Positions 24,034-32,500 of a stretch of 64,000 nucleotides of DNA are shown here, piece by piece. Where the stretch lies: contig OX326960.1 in NCBI GenBank assembly GCA_946800325.1, positions 56,814,855 through 56,878,854 of the forward strand, in the 5' to 3' direction. Position 1 is the first letter of the stretch; the number at the start of each line of letters is the position of its first letter. The translations under genes and the position numbers were made by a program. The notes beneath the pieces are model-generated. The model was not told the DNA's origin. It worked only from the letters and a program-made list of their open reading frames with translations, and made no database searches. This stretch comes from Luzula sylvatica (taxonomy: Eukaryota; Streptophyta; Magnoliopsida; Poales; Juncaceae).

Positions 24034-24534
24034 ATGATAATCCCTAATAGCCCCTCTCTCTTCCCTCTCCTCACCATCACATTTCTCCTCCTCTCCATAT
24101 CGTACCTAGCAAATGGGGACCTCAAATCCGACTTTCTCAACCCACACAATGTAGCGCGTAAACTTGTCGGCCTACCAAAACTCGTATGGGACGAAGAAGT
24201 AGCAGCATATGCAAATTGGTATGCCAGTGTTCGTCAGGCTGACTGTAGACTGATCCATTCGCACGGGAACTATGGAGAGAACCTCTTTTGGGGAAGTGGT
24301 GTTGGCTGGAAAGCTATCCAGGTAGTACAAGCTTGGGTAATCGAGAAAACAAATTACGACTATGAAACCAATACGTGTTCTTATGGATGCATCTGTGGCC
24401 ATTACACGCAAATCGTATGGGGAAATACTAGTAGAATCGGATGTGCAATGGTCGATTGTGATGACAATTTGGGGACATTTTCTGTTTGTAGTTACGATGC
24501 GCCTGGGAACTATGTCGGTATGCGGCCATATTAA
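24034..24534 (+). CDS. PR-1-like CAP-domain secreted protein (copy 1)
   Basis: Single exon, 166 aa. An in-frame ATG 120 bp upstream (23914) would put 40 polar residues before the signal peptide, so the start at 24034 is preferred. Residues 1 to about 30 are a signal peptide (LFPLLTITFLLLSISYLANG). The CAP domain has its hallmark residues: H in NPHNVAR, E in NYGENLFWGSG, E in WVIEK and H in CGHYTQIVW. PR-1 proteins are apoplastic and salicylate-responsive; they bind sterols and inhibit oomycete growth. The C-terminus CSYDAPGNYVGMRPY resembles the CAPE peptide region released from PR-1. It has seven cysteines in the mature part, one more than the canonical six. It is tandem with the next PR-1-like gene. 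Confidence 0.92.
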   Translation: MIIPNSPSLFPLLTITFLLLSISYLANGDLKSDFLNPHNVARKLVGLPKLVWDEEVAAYANWYASVRQADCRLIHSHGNYGENLFWGSGVGWKAIQVVQAWVIEKTNYDYETNTCSYGCICGHYTQIVWGNTSRIGCAMVDCDDNLGTFSVCSYDAPGNYVGMRPY

Positions 24535-25051
24535 GTCATCGCGATTGATACAATTTCGAGTTTTTGCAACTTATATATTGTACAATTATACTGTTCATAT
24601 CAATATGTGATTTTGGTTTTGTTTTCAAAATAATTATTGTATATCTCGCAATGAATATATAAGGGGGTTGGTACAAACTAAGGAAAAAAAGAAAAAGAAA
24701 AAGTATTTGTGTATTTATGGAGAGGTTATATTGTTTGAATATAATATTTGTTAATAAATTGTGGAGATAGTTTTAATCTTTTTGGGCTAACAGGCTTATA
24801 GCTGTTTTCTTCGAGAAACAGAGGCCAATTTTCTTTGTTAGGTCCACTTATTGCGGCGCCAGTTAATAAGTAGGTCCCAAAACACCCAGTCTAATTATAC
24901 TTAGTTGGCTTCCTGTTTCACACCGCCAATATTTTCCAAGTAGAAAATAAATAAAAAATCAGCTTGTCTATATTTATTATTTAGGCTACAAAAAATAGAG
25001 AATTTGAATATTTGACCACTCAATGTAAGAAAAAGTTCAAAATGACCCTCC

Positions 25052-25248
25052 CAGGGGCGGATCTTAGTAGGGGCCGCGGGGGGTGATCGTCCCCTCAAGA
25101 TTTTCGTCGAACAGTGTGTATATCTAGTGATTCAGTGTATTTTATCAGTATAACAGTGTAAAATTTACTGTTTGCCCCTCCAAAAAAATCACACAGTGTA
25201 ATTTCAGAACCAATTTTTCATTTTGCCCCCCCAAGAAATCCGTCATTG
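25052..25248. mobile_element. 197-bp hAT-type MITE with 8-bp TSD
   Basis: The left end CAGGGGCGGATC and the reverse complement of the right end (CAATGACGGATT) are inverted repeats. GACCCTCC at 25044-25051 and 25249-25256 is an exact 8-bp duplication. Same family as the elements at 10545 and 13017. It sits between the two PR-1-like genes. Confidence 0.9.
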
Positions 25249-25777
25249 GACCCTCCTACCAAGGTATACAGAAAAACATAAGATTCCTTCCAAAGATCTT
25301 ATATCATTGATAATATCAACTTAAATGTACATTTATAAGAAAAAACTGTATTCTTTCAAAATGTATTGTTATTTGATCCTCGAAATGCATATGACGGTTT
25401 GAACCAGCACGATTTGGCAATCAAAATGGCATTTGAACAATCAAATATAAAACAATTAACCTCGGAGAGTCTAGGAGGATCAAAATGACCACAAATTTTG
25501 AAGAAATTATTATGGTATTGAAAAATCCAATCCCCCTCAATTCATTAATACAAACCTCAATCTTCTTGCCATCATGCATCATGCATGCATAGATACTAAT
25601 ATTCCCCCATCACATAAGCTAGAAAAGGTTCCTTTGATTAATCTAATCTAACGTATACTATTCATACATCTGCCAATGATGGCATTTAATACTTAAAACC
25701 TCTTTGAATTAGGTGGACCAACCGAATATTATTAATCAATCATCCAGAACATGGCTTGCATTATCTCTGCTATTCAT

Positions 25778-25786
25778 ATATATAAA
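25778..25786 (+). promoter_or_regulatory. TATA box of PR-1-like copy 2
   Basis: ATATATAAAG lies about 90 bp upstream of the ATG. A CA-rich leader with a (CA)n run (25821-25844) lies between. Confidence 0.65.
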
Positions 25787-25875
25787 GACACAACATATAC
25801 ATTACATACACCCCGCACCACACCACACACACACACACACACACTAAACACACAAACCTCCAAAAAGTAATTGCC

Positions 25876-26382
25876 ATGGCTTCCTTTCATGGCACTTCCT
25901 CCCTCATCCCCATCTTAACCATCTCTCTTCTTCTCTCCTTAAAAGCCCTAATTGTCTCCGCGCAGTACCAATACAAGGCCCAATTCTTAGCCCCGCACAA
26001 TGTCGCACGGTTACAGCTCGGTCTTAGGCCCCTAAAGTGGGACGGGCGTGTAGCATTGTATGCATTATGGTATGCCAATCAAAGACGAGGAGATTGCCAA
26101 TTAAGACACTCTAACGGTCCGTACGGAGAGAACTTGTTCTGGGGAAGCGGGGTCGGATGGACCCCGCAACAAGCTGTTGCGGCCTGGGTTATAGAAAAAT
26201 CATGTTATGACTATTACTCCAACTCGTGTACTTGTGGAATGTGTGGCCATTACACGCAAATTTCGTGGAAAAATACTTCTCGGGTGGGTTGTGCTATGGT
26301 GCCGTGTGATGCCGGGAGAGGTACATTTGTGGTTTGTAGCTACGATCCGCCGGGAAATTATGTCGGAGTCAGGCCTTACTGA
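25876..26382 (+). CDS. PR-1-like CAP-domain secreted protein (copy 2)
   Basis: Single exon, 168 aa. Signal peptide at residues 1 to about 29 (SLIPILTISLLLSLKALIVS, then AQ). The CAP residues are all present: PHNVAR, PYGENLFWGSG, AWVIEK and CGHYTQISW, plus GCAMVPCD. It ends CSYDPPGNYVGVRPY, a CAPE-type C-terminus. The mature part has eight cysteines, including an extra KSC and CTCG relative to canonical PR-1. It shares the GENLFWGSGVGW block with copy 1, so the pair arose by tandem duplication and has diverged considerably. A TATA box and CA-rich leader precede it. No damage is seen. Confidence 0.94.
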   Translation: MASFHGTSSLIPILTISLLLSLKALIVSAQYQYKAQFLAPHNVARLQLGLRPLKWDGRVALYALWYANQRRGDCQLRHSNGPYGENLFWGSGVGWTPQQAVAAWVIEKSCYDYYSNSCTCGMCGHYTQISWKNTSRVGCAMVPCDAGRGTFVVCSYDPPGNYVGVRPY

Positions 26383-27340
26383 TTTAATTTGTGATTTTGA
26401 AGGGAGGAAAGAACAAGTTTGTTAGTTTATTTCATTTTGTTACAAGAAACATAAGTTTGTATAGCGAGTTGTTGCGGCGTTACATTGCTCTGTGTAATGA
26501 AGAACTTGTGTTTGAGATGATCGCTACGCGTTTAGCAACGGATAATGCGGCAGGGAGAATCTGAAGTGTTAGTTGATGGATTTATGTGAATTATGTGTTG
26601 TAAAGTTTGAATTATTTGCATCTTGATTGACACCAAGTCTAAAAACTGTGGAGAGTGAGGAACATCTAGCCTTGCTGAAAAAAATGTACTTCCATAATCA
26701 TAAACAGCAAAAATGTGCCTTTTTCATACATCTACTTGTGCCTTTGCAGCTTTTTTTTTTTACTTTTTCAATGTCAGTTAGCACAATGAGAACGACATTA
26801 CAAAAACAATTGAATAAAAGTTTACATTGTTCTCGGTAATTTATGAAGGAGCCATATCTTATGCCCCACAATTCGTGATTTTTATACATGATGTTGTCAC
26901 CTGACATGACGATGTTCAGAATTAATGATTAATTAGTAGTTCAATTAACATCAAAATAACGTTAAATTTATATGTAAAAATGGATTAAAAAAATAATTAA
27001 CATGTATTTTTATTGATACATTGAAATTAATAATTAATTCGTTTTATGTGTTAATTGAATTGCTAATTATCCTCACTAATTTTCCTGGAAATTAGAGAAT
27101 GGGAGAAAAGAGTTGTGGAGCAAAGTAAAATTTCCCAAATTAGACTATATATTTTTCAAATCGGATAAGGTTAGTGCATATAAATAAAATAAAAGAGTGG
27201 TGATATGAGGATCCCCTACAATCTTCTCGTTATATTGCTGAAACGACATTTAGATATTTAGTGTTAAATGAATAAGTGAAATAGAAAAAATATATTCAAT
27301 TTAACACATAAAAGAACTAGTTTCACACGTGTATTTGTTT
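26383..27340. other. intergenic, PR-1 3' flank
   Basis: Probable 3' UTR to about 26600, then AT-rich DNA. 26930-27130 has TTAATTAAT-rich sequence ending GGAGCAAAGTAAAATTTCCC, which may be one end of the MITE family seen at 28123. No gene. Confidence 0.45.
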
Positions 27341-27344
27341 CATT

Positions 27345-28135
27345 TTAAAAGATGGGCCGCACTTAAAAAAAAATCAAATTTTGTAGTATCAAAGGTTTGA
27401 ACTTGAGGCCTCTCAACTCTTAAGCATACGTTTTATAACCACTACACTACTCATTTTTTTGTAAAATATAATGAATTGTATTATATTTATTAATTTTTTG
27501 TAAAATCATCTTCTTCAATGAACATTTTTTCGGTTTTCGATTTCATGGGTGGCGGGGGTTGGGGGTGTCCTGGATCCGTCTCTGCATTTACTCAAGGGCG
27601 GAGCCATGATCGTTTTATAGGAGACCAAACTTAAAAAATCAAAATCAAAATTTGTAATATCAAGAGTTGTAACTTGAGACATCTCAACTCTTGAGCATAG
27701 GTTTTATCACTACATTACTCTACTATTTGTAAAAATACAATGAATTTTCTGGAAGCTTCTAACGAGAAAACTAGCATCCACTACTAGCAGTCCTAAAATT
27801 ATCGATATGGGAAGGCGCCGGACTTGACTTTGTCTTTCTCCCGCCTTTCGTTGTCCAAGGATAATGATAGAAGCTCGCCTCTACCATCACCGAGAGTCTT
27901 CATCAAAATATTCCCCCATAACATAAGGGAATTCATCAAAACATTGGAGGAATCTGCCTATGGTGGTACGCATTCTTTTTGAAGGGTCTTCTAATCTTAC
28001 TTACTAAGTAGTTATAATTATTACTTTTCGAACAAACAAAATCATCTTCTTCAATGAATACTTCTTCAGTTTTCGATTTCTTGAGGATGAGGGGTCCTCC
28101 CACTCCCGGATCTGCCTCTGCATTTACTCTCCAGA
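27345..28135 (-). repeat. tandem pair of a repeat with tRNA-like promoter boxes
   Basis: 27345-27590 and 27595-28135 are direct copies (GGCGGAGCCATGATCG, CTCAACTCTT-AGCATA, ATCATCTTCTTCAATGAA, TTTTCGATTTC). The second is split by about 280 bp of unrelated sequence (about 27745-28030). On the minus strand each copy has an A-box-like TAGTGTAGTGGTTATAA and a B-box-like AAGTTCAAACC, suggesting a tRNA-derived (SINE-like) part. GCATTTACTC bounds the second copy on both sides. Confidence 0.6.
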
Positions 28136-28377
28136 TTTCACCATCATGTCCTTTATATCTTAATTAATACATTTAATTAACAAGATAATTAACACATGCA
28201 ACATAATTAACAATTAATTAATCTAATATTTGCATTCATCTAAATTAACATTTCTTAATTAATATTAATTAATTGTTAATCATGTGTCCCTTGCTAATTG
28301 CTATGTTAATTAAGTGTGTTAATTAAGATACAGAGGATGTGGTTGTGAAATCTGGGGGAAAGTAAAATTTTCGTTTA
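28123..28377. mobile_element. MITE, TTWTACT...AGATTTCAC terminal family
   Basis: The left end TTTACTCTCCAGATTTCAC matches the reverse complement of the right end (TTTTACTTTCCCCCAGATTT). The core is a TTAATTAAT-rich near-palindrome. It abuts the right end of the 27345-28135 repeat. Confidence 0.6.
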
Positions 28378-29148
28378 CCTAATTAGAATGTGAACTCTCA
28401 TGGTTTTGGTAGTTGGTTTGTTAGAAGAAGGTGGAATTATTTCATATGAACAGTTAGTTGCATATTCATGCCAAGAAGAGAGAACAAGGACTTGTGTTAT
28501 ATTTATAAAATTAGTCATTGATGAGGCTTGTGATTGGCGGTGTTGTGTTATGAATCACATGAGAGAAGAAAGCACATGTATTATTATTGACATTTGCATG
28601 AGAAATCAAATCTAGGGGAGTAGTATCTATGTTAAGCAATATGTTTATCTCATAGCGTTAGCTTGTCCTTCAAAATCTTGATATGTTTGGCATCAAATTT
28701 TGCTCAATTAAATCAAAGTTAGCATAAAGTAATTTGGAAACAAAAATAAATCTGGGGCAAATTGTAGAATGCCCTATGGCTATCATACATGCATGTCAGG
28801 TATATATGCAGTAAAGACCTTTTCTTTTTGATATAATATACTAGAGACCTTAATGAATGAAGCTTGTATTTTTTTATGGCGACTATAGATACTGAGTTTT
28901 GCTCCTTCAATTTCAAAATGTAAAATTTCCCATGTAATAATTAGAATGGTTGGAGGAACACAAAGAGGTTGGCATTTTGGTACCATTACAATTATTGGTA
29001 GTTGCATCATGCATGTCTACTTACCTATCGCCAATGATTTTGCCCAATTTTGTTAAACTACTCGTTCAATTTAGGGTTATTCTTGTTTGCCATTTTTTAA
29101 TATAGGTATTCTTAATATGCCGGCCAAGTGCAAATTGAATAGTACATA
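28378..29148. other. intergenic region upstream of the truncated kinase copy
   Basis: No gene recognised and no convincing TATA box for the downstream copy. TTAATATAGGTATTC near 29097 is the only candidate. Confidence 0.4.
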
Positions 29149-31025
29149 ATGAATTATAGTCAAACATCTCAATTTTTTAAAATGGTATTCTTAATAGCTT
29201 CGAGTCAATGCTCACCCCAACTCACGCTTGGGAACAACGACTCGAACTTCTCTGAGAGCAGTAATAACTCTTGGTGCTCCCAGGGCCCGGGCATGGTAAG
29301 TTTTTTCGTTTTATTTGTTTTTGCAAATATGAAGTCCCTTTTTTTTAATATTGATTATATATATGAAATAAAATATTGATATGTACTTCTTTTATAGGAT
29401 GATCATGAAACAGAGATGAGGAGGCTAAAGTTGGAACAGAAACAAACAATGGAGATGTACAACAATGCATGCAAGGAAGCCTCCCTGTCGAGACAAAAGG
29501 TACCAAACACTCTCTAATCCATATTTCAAACATACCGAAACCAAATAAAAAATGAATGCAAAACGTGTCATATCAGGCAAAAGAGGCACAGAGCTGGCAT
29601 CAAGAGGAGAGTAAGAGGCTAGAGATGGCCCGTATAAGCGAGGAAAATGTCATACAACAAGCAGAGAGAGAAAAGGCGAGAGCACAGAGAGCCTTGGAGG
29701 CCGCAGGGGTCGCGCAGAGGATGGCTGAGATGGAATCTCATAAGAGGTTGAGTGCGGAGAAGATGGCTCAGTTCGAGGCCGAGGAGAGGAAGAAGATGAT
29801 GGAGTCTAAAGGCCACGACCTTCGGTACCGCAGGTACACCATTGAAGAGATCGAAGTGGCCACAAACCACTTCGACGATAGTAACAAGATTGGCGAAGGA
29901 GGTTACGGACCTGTTTTCAAGGGCTTCTTGGATCATACTAGTGTTGCTATCAAAATCCTCCGCCTCGAAACTGGTCAAGGCAGAGCTCAGTTCCAACAAG
30001 AGGTAGAGATTCTCAGTTGCATTCGCCACCCACATATGGTTCTCCTCCTCGGTGCATGCCCAGAATACGGGTGTCTAGTCTACGAGTACCTCGAAAATGG
30101 GAGTCTAGACGACCGTCTATTCCGTCGAGGAGGGACACCTGTCCTTCCATGGCAACATAGATTCCGCATCGCATCGGAGATCGCGACATCACTTAACTTT
30201 CTCCATCAGACGAAGCCTGAGCCGCTTGTACACCGGGACCTCAAGCCGGCGAATATTCTTCTCGACCGTCATTACGTCAGTAAGATCTCGGATGTGGGGC
30301 TTGCTCGTCTCGTTCCGCCTAATGTCGCCGATACCGTTACTCAGTATCACATGACCTCCGCTGCCGGCACCTTTTGTTACATCGACCCCGAGTATCAGCA
30401 GACTGGCATGCTCGGTAAATATCACACCCTATCTTAACTAATCAATCAAATATTTGTAGGCTATTTATTTTCTTACATTTATGTTGTTGTTTTGGGTTGT
30501 CTAGGAGTGAAGTCGGACGTATACTCTCTTGGAGTCATGCTTCTTCAAATAATTACAGCGAAGCCACCAATGGGGTTGACTCACTATGTGGGCCGGTACA
30601 TTGAGAAGGGCACGTTCCAGGAGATTTTGGATCCGTTAGTGACGGACTGGCCGGTGGAGGCGGCGCAACAGTTGGCAGAGATCGCATTGAAATGTTGCGA
30701 ATTGAGGCGTAAAGATAGACCCGATCTCACTACTATGATTATCCCGGTTTTGAATCGGTTGAAGATGCTTGGAGAGGATAACATGCAGTTTTGTGCTCTT
30801 TCGTACAGCTCGCCGTATCATAGCAATGCTTCTATGTCCTCCCAACCGGTATGTTTGTATTTTAAATTTAATGTTTTGATTTGAATGTATGTTTTTAATT
30901 TTTTTGGTTTTTGGTGTTTTCCGTAGGGTGTGAGGTACAGCGAACCATTGTACCATCCTGGTTACGGCACAACAGGTCCCTCCCATTCTTCTCTGTCTGT
31001 TGAATCCTGCCCCGGAAGAACCTAA
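29149..31025 (+). CDS. 5'-truncated receptor-like cytoplasmic kinase (duplicate lacking the USP domain)
   Basis: Exons 29149-29295, 29398-29499, 29577-30414, 30505-30848 and 30927-31025 give an open frame of 509 aa. The last four match exons 7-10 of the full gene at 37550-40694 in length, and the introns are also alike, so this is a DNA-level copy. Homology starts near 29196, inside exon 6; the USP domain is gone. A 2-nt deletion in the exon 6 remnant shifts the frame, but the remaining homologous frame is open from a new ATG at 29149, adding about 28 unrelated residues. The coiled-coil region and kinase domain (GEGGYGPVFKG, VAIKIL, VHRDLKPANILL, KISDVGLARL) are intact. Expression is uncertain because the original promoter was not copied. 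It could be a functional chimera or a recent pseudogene. Confidence 0.75.
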
Positions 31026-31411
31026 GCTTGATAGTATTGCGAGGCTCAATCGATTTTTGAAGATATCAAGTACAAAAGTTTTGAGTATAAGAAGAGGTTA
31101 TGATTGCTCGAAGCAAGTTTTGTATCTCAAACGATTACTTGAGTACCTTCTTGTTGTGTGCGTGTTGGCTTTAATTGGATCATATATATATTTTATAGTT
31201 TTTGTTATGGAGAAGGCGAGTTTTTGTTCTTCCGGCTATTTCGTTTTGTTTCCTTGTTGTCTGTGGAGGATCTGTTGATCAAATGTAGGTTATGATTTGA
31301 TCGAATTGAGTATTAAGCAAAACAAGGGAATAATATATATCTATGTTTGTGGTGTATTTTGCTTCTTTATCAATTTTACTTTATGTACATTTCTCGACGT
31401 CCCTGCATTTT
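29196..31411 (+). repeat. left arm of inverted duplication
   Basis: This segment is the reverse-complement copy of about 37121-39390, covering part of exon 6 through the 3' flank of the kinase gene. Protein differences are few (for example ENVIQQ/ENAIQQ, LRLETGQ/LRPEAAQ, GRYIEK/GRSIEK), so the duplication is recent. The right edge is at the T run beginning at 31408. Confidence 0.92.
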
Positions 31412-32285
31412 TTTTTTTTTTTTAAGGAAAATTAGAGGATGTTTTCCCCTATTTTTTCATTGCTTAAAGACATAGTTTTTTACACAATTTTCCATCCCCC
31501 CCCCCCCCCCCCCTTTTGACTAATACGTACTGACCTAATCCCTTACAATAATTACAGTTTTATCTCACACCCTATATTTTGAAATCCTACAGCTCGTTCT
31601 GGTCTTGTGTCGTAATTCTAGTGGTGGTAGAATTTATTTAGCTCCTTCATCTGTGGTCCCTCGCCTTAGATCGGTATCTTCTGGTTATTTGCCTCACCCT
31701 ATTCCTTGTACTTCGTCTTCGTCCCCCCCCATCCTCCGTCTCCATGCCCTTACCAGAGATTGCGTGTGTAGCCAGCATGCCAGTATCGTCATTCGTTTTC
31801 CATTGAAGATTGCCTCATTCCTTCCTAGCCAGATTGCGTATCTCGTCCCCCACCACCATAGATCCCATTCGTTTCTTTGGTCTCCATCTCTCAGTTGTCG
31901 GCCCTTTATCAAGTCGTTTGGATTTCTGTCTCTGAATTGCCATTGCTTCTTTAGGCAGCATTCCACCCATATGGTCGTAAAGAGCGAGCAGTCCGCAAAG
32001 AGGTGTTGTGTTGATTCTATGATGGTTGTTGTGCAGCAGACATTGGATCCGGATTCCGGCCAATTTCGTTTAATGAGGTTCTCTCTCGTTAAAAGTTTGT
32101 CGTTTAGTTGTAGCCATCCGAAATTTTTTATTTTTGTTGGTAGTTTCATTTTCCATAGTGTCTTGTTTTGCTTGTTGTGTATTCCTCGATTCGTGATTGT
32201 TTTCCATAGTTTCATTTTTGTATGTTGCGTTCGTGCTGAATTTTGATTCATTGGGTTTCCATCTACGCACTAGCTGATCTTCCTT
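31408..32285 (-). mobile_element. 5'-truncated L1-type LINE fragment
   Basis: On the minus strand, 32251-31694 encodes the LINE ORF2 C-terminal zf-RVT region: WKMKLPTKIKNFGWLQLNDK, LLTRENLIKRNWPESGSN, STQHLFADC and YAIWLGRNEAIFNGK. The 16-base T run at 31408-31423 would be its poly(A) tail. A C run (31496-31513) lies in the 3' region. It differs in sequence from the + strand LINE at 32500. The T run coincides with the edge of the inverted-duplication arm. Confidence 0.75.
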
Positions 32286-32500
32286 ATCCTCGTAATGAAA
32301 ACAATCACTATGGTCAACAAGCAAAACAAGGGAATACACAACAAGCAAAATTCAGCACTATGATCTTCCTTATCCTCGTAATGAAAACAATCACTATCAT
32401 CGTAATGAAGATCAGCTAGTGCGTAGATGGAAACCCAATGAATCAAAATTCAGCACGAACGCAACATACAAAACAATCACGAATCGAGGAATACACAACA
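32142..32500. repeat. inverted duplication of LINE sequence (palindromic rearrangement)
   Basis: 32142-32288 (on the minus-strand LINE) reappears as its reverse complement at about 32400-32500 (ATCAGCTAGTGCGTAGATGG, CAAAATTCAGCACGAACGCA, ACGAATCGAGGAATACACAA). Short direct repeats (CTTCCTTATCCTCGTAATGA, AAAACAATCACTATNRTC) lie between them. The right copy lacks an internal stretch and ends where the next LINE begins. Confidence 0.85.

Noticed and set aside
28400..28615. 71-aa open frame between MITE and kinase copy
   Set aside because: No homology recognised and no gene context.
29619..30035. 138-aa frame antisense to the kinase copy (and its twin at 38540-38956)
   Set aside because: Shadow of the coiled-coil and kinase exons; conserved only because the arms are duplicated.
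31605..32246. 213-aa open frame on the plus strand
   Set aside because: Antisense to the minus-strand LINE fragment; Ser/Pro/Phe-rich shadow composition.
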